DNA of 64,000 nt from Bryopsis sp. KO-2023 (GCA_030272585.1 BSYQ01000008.1:4960001-5024000), one strand, 5' to 3'; shown: positions 45,601-56,102, counted from the stretch's first letter. Notes: a model not told the origin generated them from the sequence alone. A program made the numbers and translations.

Positions 45601-48479
45601 AGAAAATTGTATGGGCCACACTACTTCCGAAATGTACACTTTTAGTCAACGTTTTGGTTTTCCATGAATCAGTGTGGCCTGCACTTTTACTGGGGTGACA
45701 CTATTAAAAGACCCAAACTGAATACGATTGAGGGTGTAGTTGATTGAAATTTCTTTTTTTTTAATACAAATGCATTGCATTGAAGGCTACTGTGAGGGGC
45801 GGAACATGGATCCTGTTTGTTTTTCGGATGCTTACTGATCTATCTGTGTGTGTGTTTTTTTGGGGGGAAATTCATGAAGATTATCTTAAACTTTATGCAA
45901 GTCACAAGCTTGGCAGGTTTCATAGGAACAAATTGGATCGAAGCAGCCACAAAAGCATTCGAGATCCAAGGTAATCAAACCAACTACTTTTCCTGCGTTC
46001 ATGCCGAAATAGCTTTTTTTACAGGCTGTATTGAAAAAACAAAAGAAAGAGAGAAAATTTTGGATTTACATACTTTTTTTTCAAGAATGCAAGAAAATGA
46101 AATGAAATGAAGTGAAATGAAATGATGACACGTCCCAAAAATTTGGAGATCCAGGGCTCAAGCAGTAGTTTTCCCGTATCGCTCAATTGTTAAGTTCGGA
46201 GCCTTGATGTGGTTTTTCTGTGTGCTCCAGATGTGATCGGCATTGGTGGAGATGTTGCCATGCCCATCGGCTGCACTGTGGATCAAGACGATTCTGACAG
46301 ATCCGTTGTGAAAATGATGATAGCCTTGGGATTTCCTGTAGCCCTGGCCGTCTTTTTCATTTTCCTGTGGATGTTGCTGACATGCTGCAGGTATCTTGAA
46401 AAATACCTCTCTTGGGCAACTGCCCTTTTTTTGCAGTATAAATCAGGGCTTTTCTTCACGGGTTCAGAAGCATATACACCTGAATGTGACGTATTACGAT
46501 TTCCCCCCCCGGTCTTGAGGGGTTTTTTGTTCGACATTCATGGTCAAACCTCGTTGAAATGTGACAATTCAATTTTGGACGTCGATATGCACCTGTTACA
46601 ATACCATTTTTTGTCATCCACCCATACTAGAACCTGTAGAAAATTGTCTGAACCTGGACCAACACCTGTCCTTTAATTCAATTAAATTTTGAATTTAATG
46701 AGAAGTCCTGTATTCCAAGACCTAGTGTTTTATTTTAGATTTAACAATAACTGCTCTAGACTTTATCGCTAGAGAAATCATATTTCATTTCCCACATATT
46801 AGAAGAAAAATAATTTTATAAAAGATCATATTTATGTTAGAATTTTTTCGTAATCTTTACCATCTGGATTTTACTTTTGGCTGGATACAAACTGAAAAAA
46901 TTACCAACAAAATATTTTAAAATCAAACCAAAACTTTTCACAAAAGGATACTTTTTATCTGAATTTGAAATATCCTCGCTCATAATATATACTGGTGGGG
47001 CTGTTGGAGCCGCGGTAAAATAATTTGTCTGCCTCAATGAACTGGTGGGCTGAATCACCTCGTTATGGACGGCCTTTATTAGGCAAGTTTGCCTATGTAA
47101 ACTAAACATTCATTCATAAACTGGTTTTCTCAAACAGAATATCAAACAGCACCCGATCTCAAGCTACCGATAACTTATCCTCCATTCCTTCTTTAGTCAA
47201 AAACTTGAGGGTGATACGTAGCTAAGGTGGTGATGTATATATACATATCGTTTTCGTTCTGAGCATTTGGTCAATAAGCTGCAACTGGAAGAAACTGCTG
47301 ACCTTTTTTTTGTTTGTGGTGTGTGCTTCGTTCCATTCAATTTTCAGTCATCGATCCTTAAGCAATTTGTGGAATCGATGGGTGCTGTCTGTCTGGGTCG
47401 TGCTGTACATAGCCTATTCCCACATCACCAGGCGCTCCCTCAAATCCTTGTACTGTGTGGACGTCGACGAAGCCGAAACGAATTTCCCAGGATCAAGCTG
47501 GGCGTTGGACACTTACTGGTCAGAAGACACTTCTGTGAAATGTTTCGAAGGCGATCATGATCGACTGGTGAAAGTATTGGCCGTTCCGCTGCTGGTAGTC
47601 GTCACTGTGGGAATCCCGTTTCTGCTGCTGATGATCTTGTTTTTCAACCGACGGCGGCTGCAAGAGCCTTCGTTGCTCAGGAAATATGGGTTCTTGTATC
47701 AGGTGACCATTGGTGTTTCTCTCCGAGGATTTTTCAGAAAAATTTTAAGAAAAAAAAACAGTAGTAGAAATTGAAAATGGCAAGCGGAAAGGGTAAATGG
47801 ACACCATGGTCGTTTTGCCAGCCCAACATCAAAGCGGTTTCTTGATTATGCCACAAAAAGTGGTGGTTTATCGAGTATGGTTTTATTCACTTGAATTTTG
47901 GATTTTCTGAATTTTTCTGCGTGTGTGTTTGTTTGTTTGTCGAATCAGTCGTATCGCTTTGGGTGGCACAACTGGGAATTCATGATATTCTTGAGGAAAG
48001 CTCTGGTGGCAGCGGTGGTGGTTTTTGGATACCGCCTGAAACCTGAGCTGCAGAGCGTTCTGGCGATGGCCGTCTTGATGATCGCCCTATTCCTGCAGCT
48101 GTGGGTGTGGCCGTTCCGACAAGACTGCATCAAACTGAATCGGATGGAAGCCATGTCCCTGTTCATTACGATTCTGGCTTTCTACGACGTAATGCTGATC
48201 GAGAACAGAAACGTCGGGGCGACGGCTGGGGAAATCGTGGCTTGGGTGTTGGTGGTTTTCACGGTGTTGGCTTCCTTGTACATGCTGGTCGAATTTATCA
48301 GAGAGTGGTTTATCGGGGTGGAATGGGAGTTGCTTAAGCATGGGGTTCGTCCAGGCCATGGTCGATCGCCAGTCAGGAAGGTGATCCTGCTCCAAAGATT
48401 GCGGTTGAACGCTGCAACGAACAAATCCAGGAGCGGGCTGAGAAACCTCTTCAGCTGTTTCCGAGGATTTGGATTTTAA
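36658..48479 (+). CDS. Giant Pmp-repeat surface protein with Cys-rich stalk and multi-pass C-terminus, about 19 exons
   Basis: Exons: 36658-37133, 37255-37726, 38108-38365, 38764-39009, 39243-39770, 39895-40164, 40430-40675, 40892-41179, 41364-41612, 42035-42887, 43265-43743, 44242-44512, 44807-44868, 45067-45411, about 45437-45526, 45880-45970, 46231-46390, 47348-47702, 47949-48479; phases agree. The start has a signal peptide (LLVFSVLLLTTLGQA). Residues about 190-1,250 hold some 33 copies of the chlamydial polymorphic-membrane-protein motif (F-x-x-N ... GG[AG][ILV]), which folds as a right-handed beta-helix; most exon ends fall right after a GGA[ILV] turn. A Cys-rich region follows (CEKCPEGKYNFGQ, GYEGPICGSC), then about 7 membrane segments with FMQVTSLAGF, RKYGFLYQ and WEFMIFLRKALVAAVVVFGY. 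This layout is known from large algal and protist surface proteins; its function (adhesion, sensing or transport) is not established. About 2,080 residues. The junction at 45,411 is irregular and a MITE follows it. Confidence 0.9.
40350..40372 (+). repeat. CATT microsatellite in intron 6
   Basis: Five units of 'cattcattcattcattcatt' in an intron of the Pmp-repeat gene, with no other feature. Confidence 0.8.
41746..41778. repeat. Perfect 14-bp inverted repeat in intron 9
   Basis: ATACTCATACGTAT (41746-41759) and ATACGTATGAGTAT (41765-41778) are exact reverse complements around a 5-nt loop. It lies 4 bp from a trace of the short dispersed repeat seen at 4.26 and 47.05 kb, so it may be the end of a small element. 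Confidence 0.7.
45513..45739. mobile_element. MITE-like element, copy 2 (227 bp), inside the Pmp-repeat gene
   Basis: It has the same ends as the copy at 1627-1831 (CTACACCCTTCATCGTATTT and, in reverse, CTACACCCTCAATCGTATTC). It is longer because a 41-bp block starting GTATTTCCGTAAACAGC is present twice in tandem. It sits immediately after an exon that encodes a membrane segment; the phase-compatible donor for that exon, GTATTT at 45,527, lies 14 bp inside the element. Confidence 0.75.
46092..46127 (+). repeat. ATGAA microsatellite
   Basis: Short run of ATGAA/GTGAA units in an intron of the Pmp-repeat gene. Confidence 0.7.
47053..47118 (+). repeat. Short dispersed repeat, copy in intron 17 of the Pmp-repeat gene
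   Basis: It matches 4,255-4,330 over about 65 bp. It contains the 7-bp palindrome TAGGCAA-GT-TTGCCTA and is followed by 'acattcattcat', as the first copy is followed by 'cgttcattcattc'. The shared CATT tail looks like a SINE- or LINE-type 3' end, but the element is too short to classify. Confidence 0.5.
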
Positions 48480-50432
48480 GTTTTGAGTGTGTGCATGGGT
48501 AGATATATCGTTCAATGAATGAAAAAAACTCTGTTATTAAAAAATATCTAGGGGATCATTTTGACATGGGGGGAAAGAAGCATGTGGATATTTATGGGGA
48601 GTGATATGGACCTTTTTTGTTAAAAAAAAAGTTGCTGTTAAATGGATATAGACCCATCGGAGCGAGTTGTTTCAGGGTGCAAAACTTGAGAAACATGGCT
48701 GTTTATTTTTTTTCGGACGTTAATTATCAATGGCTTTTTGTCGGAGGGGACCTGGGGAGACAACGGATCGTTTAAAATGCATGTCATTATTTGTTTTTGT
48801 CTGAGCTTTTGACGGATTGACGATTGGCCAGTTTTTCCATGTAATGGCTGAAATTTTATTCAAAAAAACAAGAAGAAGAAGAAATGAAGTCTGTCATGGT
48901 CTGCCTACAATCGAGCTTCATCAACAGTATGCTTTACACTCCAACAGATCATTTGCTAGCTTCAGTGGATCACCCAGGTCCCCTACTCCCCAGTAAACTG
49001 GAAAACTTTCCAAATGTGAGATACTTTTCCAAGGGGCAGATATTGCACGTTGTTTAGTTTGCATCTTTTTGAAGAATATATCTCTGAGGAAACTGACGCC
49101 TTACGAAGAGACGTAAAAATGAACTGCAGGGTGGATCTGTTTTCTATTTAAAGCACGCCCTTCTTGTAAGAGTCTGAAGCTCGCTCACTGAGCAACGTGT
49201 TGTAAATGTACATAACTGAAGCCGTCCTTTGAAGGAAATCTATTGATGACTTCCAACACTTGGGCTGGCTGTACAGAACACGTATCAATTTTTGATTATC
49301 TGATAAATTGGTCCCACACAATCCTACAAAGAAAATGCTCAAGTTGTGAGAACTTGAACAAAGCAAAGGCAGAAGCTGAACAAAGCAGTCTAGAAGTGCT
49401 CAAAACAATCGTTCAATGCAAGATTGCTTCTCATCGAGAACATCGAGAAGCAATCTTGCATTGAACGATTGTTTTGAGCACTTCAAGTTGTCAGGACGCA
49501 CCAGTTACATTGGCAATATTGATCTGTTTGGAGGCGGCACAGGAATGTGTTTGAATAAGCGGTCCATATTGTCGAGATATGACGGAATGAACGATCAAAG
49601 ACACTGAGTCAGACGAAGAACGAAAATATACATTCATGAACAAACAAACAAACAAGCAAACATCAATTACATGGGTACCAAGGGTGAAAAGCGGATAGCC
49701 AGCAGAATCAATATACAAGAATCAACAAAAAAAGTCTGTCACCGTATCTCAATACAACCCTCAAATACGTATTGGTATACCAAAGTTTCCCAGTTAACTG
49801 CAACCGTTCAAAAGACCCTCACGACCAAGACCATTCAGAAACCACCTAACTCCGAAAAGTAACCCTGCAAACCGTTACAACTACAACACATGGTCGCAAA
49901 ACTCGAACTCGACCAAAACAGAGTACAAGGCCAGAACGTCTCGAGCCTTTAACCTGCACTCTCATCTTTTAGTTCTACTCCAGCCATTGCTCCAGCGATC
50001 GCTAAATAGTTTTTGGATTTTGTCCAGCTTAGAATTTCAGTTTTGTTTCTTCGGAGAATTCTCCAAAATTGCAATTGGCCAATTGACCTTGTGGTTCCTT
50101 GGTTGGTAAAACAACATTTTGGATTGTTTAGTAACTGTGGGTGGGTTTTTGCCTTTTCCCCTTTTTGTCAGAAATTTGTGGATTCTTCCAAAACCCTTTC
50201 AGTTAAAGATATTTGTGGCTTCCTGGCATCATGGCCTACTCTTGACTTCATGGTAGATATTGGTTTGCACACAAAATCACTACACACTCTGTACTCCCAC
50301 ATTCAACTCTAAACTCAGAGAGTGCATGCGTCACATCAGAGGCGATTTGGGGGTTTCCATGGCCCGACTCACGATCTCGAGTCGCTCCTAAATTGGACGG
50401 GACACTCAGCGTACTGCACAAGCTGGTGGAGG
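48480..50432. other. Intergenic region without a recognised gene
   Basis: 48,480-49,140 is the 3' flank of the Pmp-repeat gene. Small open frames at 49,240-49,860 and 50,013-50,312 show no domain and no consistent splice borders. The only strong structure is the inverted repeat at 49,393-49,484. Confidence 0.4.
49393..49484. ncRNA. Perfect 40-bp inverted repeat with 12-nt loop (possible small-RNA hairpin)
   Basis: Arms 49393-49432 and 49445-49484 are exact reverse complements (starting GAAGTGCTCAAAACAATCGT), loop ATCGAGAACATC. A transcript from either strand would fold into an uninterrupted 40-bp duplex, the size and shape of a young microRNA or hairpin-siRNA precursor. A weaker 7-bp stem (TCAAGTT/AACTTGA) lies 45 bp to the left. 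No promoter is visible. The alternative is a recent inverted duplication or transposon relic without transcription. Confidence 0.5.
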
Positions 50433-50439
50433 TATAAAA
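50433..50439 (+). promoter_or_regulatory. TATA box of the Pro-rich secreted protein gene
   Basis: TATAAAA lies 98 bp before the ATG at 50,537, a suitable distance for a short 5' UTR. It is the clearest core promoter word near any gene start in the window. Confidence 0.6.
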
Positions 50440-50536
50440 CAGCCTCCAAGCTGAAAAGAGCAACCAGCGTCGAGCAATTCATCGCACGCACAGCAAACAG
50501 ATTTCTTTCTCTCTGTATCGAATTCAGCCGGAAAGA

Positions 50537-52022
50537 ATGGCGTGCAAGATTTGGATCCCACTGCTGGTCGCATTGCTGTGCCTGGCGTCTGTGCATGTTG
50601 ATGGTTCGAGGGATTTGTTGATCAAGAAACGTGGGTTGCTGCCATTGCGTAGTCAGGAAGTCCATTGGCCGCCTATCCGTGGCAATTAGGAAGCCAAAAT
50701 TTGATTTTTTTATTCTGTTTGAACTTGTGTCGCTGTTGATCCAGCTCTGTTGTGTGTGCTGTTGCTTTGTTCGATTCGGGTATCACCCCATCGTCTGTGA
50801 CATCTAAAAGTCGTCCTGATTTGTTTCGGTGATTCTGTTCGCAGCGGGCTGCGGGAAATTTCAAGGCAACAAATGTTGCGCAGGGAGGGACTGCAAAAAC
50901 GACAAGCTGACTTGTGCTGGGCCTGATGTTGGAAGGTAGGCATCGCAGCTGTTCATAATATTAATATCAAGTGTTTCGGCACTGGGAGCTCTGCGGATTC
51001 GTACGATTGAGTTGTCGTGTGGTGAACAGGTGTTTCCCGAGGCCTCCAGTCAACAATCCTCCTGGCGGTTCTCCACCCCCATCTCCTCCTTCCCCGACCC
51101 CGCCTTCCCCCACACCACCTACGCCTTCCCCTCCTTCCCCCTCGCCACCTACCCCATCTCCACCTACCCCATCTCCGCCTACCCCTTCCCCTCCTTCCCC
51201 CTCGCCACCTACCCCATCTCCACCTACCCCATCTCCACCTACCCCTTCCCCTCCTTCTCCAACCCCAGCACCTCCAGTGAAGCCTCCAACGCAGCCAATT
51301 CCAGTTCCTGTGGTGCCACAAATCCCCCCTGTTCCTATCAACACTCCTGCTGTACCAGCCTTACCTGTCTTGACTCCTGGCGCTCCAGTTCCTCCTGCCA
51401 GTCCAACTCCAGGCAAGCCGCACCTAGATCTCTGTCCATGCCACTTTTTTTGAAACCAATGCTTGTTTCCAGATTTCTGCTTGAGGTGCAGATTTTATAA
51501 TTGTTTGATTTGATGTGCAGGTGTGCTTTCTACTGCGATCACCAAAGGTGATGCTGGATCCCAGTCTGGATCTGGAGTGACCACTTCGACTGGATCCACC
51601 ACCACCTTTACTCAGAAGGGGCCAGGTCTTGCTGTGGGATCGGCAAAGCTTGGCACCAGTGTTCAAGGCGGCTCTGGACCAACCGTTGGCTCTACAAGCA
51701 CCAACACATTCGGCCAAGTAGTCAGTCCAGGTCAGTGTTAATATCAAATAAATGATGAATCAATATATCCTTGTTTTTCATTTTTGGGAGATAAAAAAGG
51801 AAGCTGGCTTGTGTTGCAGGATCGTTGAGCACTGCAATTGGAGCATCCAAGGCTGGTTTTGCAGGAAATGGGGCCAGTGTGAGTGGATCGGCCACCACTT
51901 CGGATACCAGCACTTCAACCACTACTCTTGCTAGCAACACGATAAAGAGTGGAGCCACTGCTACTTCTGATGGTGCTGTGGGCAGCGATATTGACATCAA
52001 ATCTTTTGGCCAGGATCCTTAG
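50537..52022 (+). CDS. Secreted Cys/Pro/Ser-rich protein (hydroxyproline-rich glycoprotein type), 5 exons
   Basis: Exons 50537-50630, 50845-50935, 51030-51412, 51521-51730 and 51820-52022 (TAG) join in phase to 326 residues. Residues 1-24 are a signal peptide (MACKIWIPLLVALLCLASVH). A small Cys-rich module follows (GNKCCAGRDCKNDKLTC), then about 100 residues of PPSPSPPTPSPP repeats, including a 20-residue unit present twice in tandem (60-bp DNA repeat), as in extensin- and pherophorin-like wall proteins. The C-terminal 135 residues are Gly/Ser/Thr-rich; exons 4 and 5 both open with G-x-LSTAI and look like duplicates. Intron 3 has a GC donor (CCAG|GCAAGC), the others GT. Likely an extracellular matrix or wall component; the Pro residues would be substrates for hydroxylation and glycosylation. 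Confidence 0.8.
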
Positions 52023-52973
52023 GCTTGTTGGATGAGTCACAGAGATTATTTGCCGATCCTGCGCATGAATGAGAATGTGCAATAAAATGGAATAAAGGTT
52101 CCTTATTTTTCAATCCTCCAAAAAGGAATGTGCTAGGAGTGGCTTTTGTTTTGAGATAGAAAATTGTATTCGATTAATCGAATAAAAGAAAGAACAAAAG
52201 AAAGAAATCTGTTCCGTAAATTTATGAAAGGGTGTTTGTGATCCTGCTCTTATTTTTTGCTAAATTGTACTGAGCTGGTTTTCAATAAACAAACGTCTGG
52301 TGTGCTGTCTGGTGCTTTTGCTTTGTAATACTGGTTTTTCAACAAATTTTTGCCTTCAACGCTGGTTAGGATTTGTTCCGTGTGGTTTTGACTCCTACAC
52401 TACTCCTCACATGTTGATGTCAGTGTTTTTCGACGGAGATTTTTCTAGGGGCTGCGCGAACATTGGGAAACTTTCAAAACAATTTGGTGGCGCTCCACAG
52501 ATTCGTGTCTGAACACTTTAACGATTCCAACCATACGAAAACATGCCAATGCGTGGCGAATGGCTTGCCGGAGCCCCTGCGCTAGTCTATCAAAAACACC
52601 AAACACGAACCTTCCTTCTCCAAGCTTGGATCTTTATATCCAGTTAACCGCTCGCGAGCGGTGTTCGTATCAGAAGTTGATATTCCTGGCAGGTAACTTC
52701 GTCGTCCAGTGGATCTCTAGGCGATCGCCTCAACCAATTTTACCTTCTTTGACGGCGGCTGTGTATTTACACGGCCAATGCACTCTCAGAGACAGGAAAG
52801 ATGTGGAAGTGGCTACAAAAGTTCTGTTGCTGTTGCCTATAAGATCTGCATCGAGTGTGGAAGACAGCTTCTTGCCGATTTGCTGTGGCAGGTTTCGAAA
52901 TACCTCCAGAACCATCACCTCGTATTCAAAATCCATTAAACCTAAGATCACCAGGTTTGATCTGGGTTCACTC
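52023..52973. other. 3' flank and intergenic; weak open frames on both strands
   Basis: AATAAA words at 52,082-52,097 suit polyadenylation of the Pro-rich gene. From 52,300 the sequence is more balanced in composition. A plus frame (52560-52976) and a minus frame (52730-52951, YEVMVLEVFRNLPQQIG) are both open; neither has a recognisable motif, so no gene is called. Confidence 0.35.
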
Positions 52974-53652
52974 TAGGGATGGGAAAATTACGCCAAGAGA
53001 ATTTGGCGTAAGTAATTGCGTAATACGTAACGTAATACGCGTAATGGCGTAACAGTTCACGTAACAAGGCATGATGATACCAGCTGCTGACGTCCAGGGA
53101 CGTCAGACGTCAAAGGCGTCATGCATCTGACGTCTGTGAAGCGTCAGATGTATCCCCGGTGAATGACAGCATCCTCCCAAGGAGGTACTACTAAACTACA
53201 GCGAGGAAACCACCGTAAGAGCATAGAGTCAAGACAGTGGTCCGATCAGCCAGACCAGGACTTGCGAGATTGAGGTCCTGGGTTCGAGTCTATGTGGGAA
53301 CGTGCTTTGGTCTGGGCTTGTGTGTGAGTGTGTGAGTGAGTCAGGAGTAGAACTGGCAGCTGTGAGTCAGGGTAGTGGGAGTGTTACGGGTGGTTAGTCA
53401 CCCTCGGGAAAGTCGAACTGGGAGTTAAAAGGGATGAGACGCTTGATGTAACCTTGCCTTTTCAGTGATCTGTTGGTGTGACCCCGAGTCTGTGACCCGT
53501 GCGATTTTGTGTGACCGTTCCGCCGCCGCCTCACTCTTTCCCGAGATAGGAGACGTCGCTCGCGGACGTCAGTCCTCCCGAGCGATAACACATGATGAGG
53601 TGCAAATTTCGCGTAATAGCTATGAAAAGTTGCGTAATGAGCCCTTCCCCTA
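52974..53652. mobile_element. 679-bp non-autonomous DNA element with hAT-like ends
   Basis: The left end TAGGGATGGGAAAATTACGC and the reversed right end TAGGGGAAGGGCTCATTACGC are imperfect inverted repeats. GCGTAAT/GGCGTAA words are repeated just inside both ends (six or more on the left), as expected of subterminal transposase sites. Inside are a perfect hairpin (53124-53132 with 53142-53150, CATCTGACG) within a cluster of GACGTC words, and a tRNA-like segment at 53,220-53,305. No transposase frame. I find no convincing 8-bp target duplication, so the superfamily is tentative. Confidence 0.6.
53220..53345 (+). mobile_element. tRNA-like SINE head, copy 1, nested in the TIR element
   Basis: A B-box-like 'gggttcgagtc' at about 53,281 is preceded by an arm (CCAGGAC/GTCCTGG) and, further left, 'agtggtccgatcag' in the place of an A box. 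A TG-rich tail (gtgtgtgagtgtgtgagtga) follows. The cloverleaf is degenerate, so this is a tRNA-derived SINE rather than a working tRNA. Confidence 0.45.
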
Positions 53653-53807
53653 AGTGCTTCTTGAATATTTTTTGCAAAGGAGAGCTTACATACATATTTT
53701 TACACGTTATAAGGTAAAATGGGCGCTCCTGGGAAGGATTCTGAAATGTCAATCCTCCTAAATTGCATTTTTAATGTGACAGTTTTCTTAGTGGTAGTGT
53801 GGGTTCA

Positions 53808-54045
53808 GTGGGGTTCGAACTCGTGATCTCCAGATCGCGAGACTTTCTATTTTCGTCCTAACCGCTCGGCTGAGTGGTAGTTGGTGATGGTTAGTTGTGT
53901 GACTGACCGATCCTAGTGGGACATTGTGTGAATGTGTGAAAGAGTGAGAGGTGGTTCCGGGGAGGATTCGAACCTCCGCCGTAACCGTAACTGGACTTTG
54001 ACCGGTCCGCACTACAAGAGTAGTGTGGTGGTGGACTCGGTGTTC
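53808..54045 (-). mobile_element. Two tRNA-like SINE heads on the minus strand
   Basis: On the minus strand 53,883-53,808 has an A box 'cagccgagcggttaggacg' and a B box 'gagttcgaacccc', close to a tRNA-Ser/Leu. At 54,040-53,955 'gcggaggttcgaatcctccc' forms a perfect T-arm, with an A-box-like 'agtgcggaccggtcaaag' upstream and a CA-rich tail (tcacacattcacacaatg) downstream. The acceptor stems do not pair properly, so neither is called as a functional tRNA. Confidence 0.45.
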
Positions 54046-54119
54046 TTTGTAAAGTTCCTTCGACTGCTACGTTTTCTTCCACACCCAGAGATCGAAAACC
54101 TTTACAGAAATGTAACCCT

Positions 54120-54753
54120 CGTTTAACCCTTCAAACAAATAGTGCCAATTTCTGCCAAATTGTGCATCCCATCTCCGACAAAACGCCCCGACGACGCTGC
54201 TAATTTAACCGACGTGGACACCTGTTTAGAACCTCTCCTGCACGACCTTGTCGCCAAAAGAAGCCCCCTGGACAGCCCCTTGAAGTCCTTTAACCCTCCA
54301 ACCCCATGGGTCCCATCAACCACGTGGAGGAACCTAGCAAGCTAGGCGGACACCCTGTCCAGTCACATCACCCATCAGGGGGGATGTGACATCGACCACC
54401 CACTACACCACGCCACCCACGTGGCTAGTGGAGGCGGCACACTCAGGCAAGGAGGGCATAACAGTCCTCCCCCTCCGATGAGTCTCCACCTGGTGACTCG
54501 TGCCTCTGGAGCATATGCTGCTATTGCAACATACCTTGATAACCTGGAGCAGTTATCCTCGTGTGGTCAATAGAGCAGATAGGTTCACAAGATACTCTTG
54601 TACCTTAGCTATCGGTTACCCCTTTAGCTATGCGGACCACCCACATCTCTCTACAATGGATAATCAGTTGACTATTGTCCCACTGATTCTACCAACATCC
54701 AACACACCCATTCCTGGTGGCGAACCAAGACACCATATCAATTCCTCCTGAAT
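54120..54753. other. Flank of the chromovirus, with a GTCACATC/GATGTGAC inverted word pair
   Basis: At 54,362-54,389 GTCACATC and GATGTGAC face each other across a C/G-rich loop, a pattern also seen at LTR ends of gypsy elements ('TGTCACATCCC' on the minus strand). It could be the true LTR border or an older element. No gene seen. Confidence 0.3.
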
Positions 54754-55033
54754 TGATATCCACACTCTCACACCTGCACATCCGCTTATGCAGTAAGAAG
54801 ATGCGATACCCAACACTTCTTCTTATTCAACTTCACCTTCCTGTTTCGGAAGCAAGTCGACTCCCATTATGCGAGAAACCCAAAGTCAAGGTAGCTAACC
54901 GTCAACTAAGGCAGGTTCATTAGTTGAAAGTATTTCTGCTCATACAAACAACTTGATTTTTCTGATCACGAACCCCTCTTCATATCAGTACTCCCCTTCC
55001 TGATCAAGAAGAAAACACTCAACCCTACACAAG

Positions 55034-55492
55034 TCACGAACGAAGTCGCCTACTTCGACGCACTTGTTTCAGGGGAACCAACGTTGGTTTCTTATATTCC
55101 TCAATCATATCCCGAGCATTCTCCAGATTTGCTTCGGGCTCCCATGAGTTATGCTCATGCGAGTATCCCAACCACTTCACCAAGTATTGCGGGACTACTC
55201 GTCGACCTGTCTTTACCTCTCGGTAGTCGAGGAGTTTCTCAACCTCATATTCAAGCTCACCCTCAATCTCAACTGGAGGTGGCGGAGGTTGTGTCCTACC
55301 ATGCTTCCAATACCTCTTTAGTAATGAAGCATGAAAGACCGGGTGGATCGGAAGTGAATCAGGCCGTTCCAGCCGGAATGCAACCTGTTCGGCCATCGAC
55401 CTTCGCTTTTGGACACCTTCCAAAACGCGGAAAGGACCCAACCATCGTGGCAACAACTTCCTCCTGCCGGGATGTTTGTAACCCCAAACCAC
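55034..55492 (-). CDS. Integrase tail and chromodomain of the chromovirus
   Basis: Contains the GPF/Y-type module (RWLGPFRVLEG, HPVFHASLLKRY) and a chromodomain with YEVEKLLDYR, PQYLVKWLGYS and NSWEPEANL, keeping the aromatic residues that bind methylated histone tails in the family. Such domains steer integration to heterochromatin. Confidence 0.85.
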   Translation of the reverse strand: MVWGYKHPGRRKLLPRWLGPFRVLEGVQKRRSMAEQVAFRLERPDSLPIHPVFHASLLKRYWKHGRTQPPPPPVEIEGELEYEVEKLLDYREVKTGRRVVPQYLVKWLGYSHEHNSWEPEANLENARDMIEEYKKPTLVPLKQVRRSRRLRS

Positions 55493-55945
55493 GTCGCCTT
55501 AAACCGATTTGGTCACCTCCACAGGAGGAGTGCTGCCACAGAACTGGGACTGTGGCAGCAGTGCAGTAATGATTGTGGTGAAGGAGCAGTCCTGCCACAG
55601 CAGGGTTTTTTTATAATGATTTGTCAAGGTTTCTGAGGGCAGTTGGGTAGTAGTTAGACCGTCCATTTGTTAGGTTCAATAAGGGTTAGTAAGGGTTATT
55701 ATAGGTCAAAGAGGTAGCTAGGTTGTAGCTGAAGTCCATTGGGGCTGAAGCTACAGTTTTTGTATTTATAAAGCACCTCTGAACATATTCGATGTAAGCT
55801 CTCTTTTTGTTTGAGTCTTTGTCTTCTCCTATCCGACCTTTGCACACTACCACGTTCAACCACGAGCCCTTAGGCTCTTTTCCGTTCTCCCCACGATCAG
55901 TCCCTCCGCAGGGGTGACCTAATAGGGAGAGACGACGTTATTTGG
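55477..55945 (+). repeat. 5' LTR of the integrase-less element
   Basis: Begins TGTAACCCCAAACC and matches the copy at 59,709-60,177. It contains a TATA-like 'gtatttataaagc' at about 55,758 and short GGGTTA-type repeats (aagggttagtaagggttatt). The last bases differ from the 3' LTR, where the sequence continues GGTTACA. Confidence 0.8.
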
Positions 55946-56102
55946 TGGTTTCGGAGCCTAGGTCGAAAATCTGGCTGAGGGGTCGACCCCACCGTGGTTA
56001 TCCAAGGAGCTACTCGAGTATCTCGAATCAAATCGAGATCTAAGGAAGAGATATAGAGAGCTCTTCAAGGAGGAAGGACTACAACCGCCGGAAGAACTGC
56101 AT

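Noticed and set aside
51012-51500. Alternative frame through the Pro-rich repeat (Ser/Tyr/Phe-rich)
   Set aside because: It is a shadow of the repeat; only the Pro frame joins in phase to the flanking exons.
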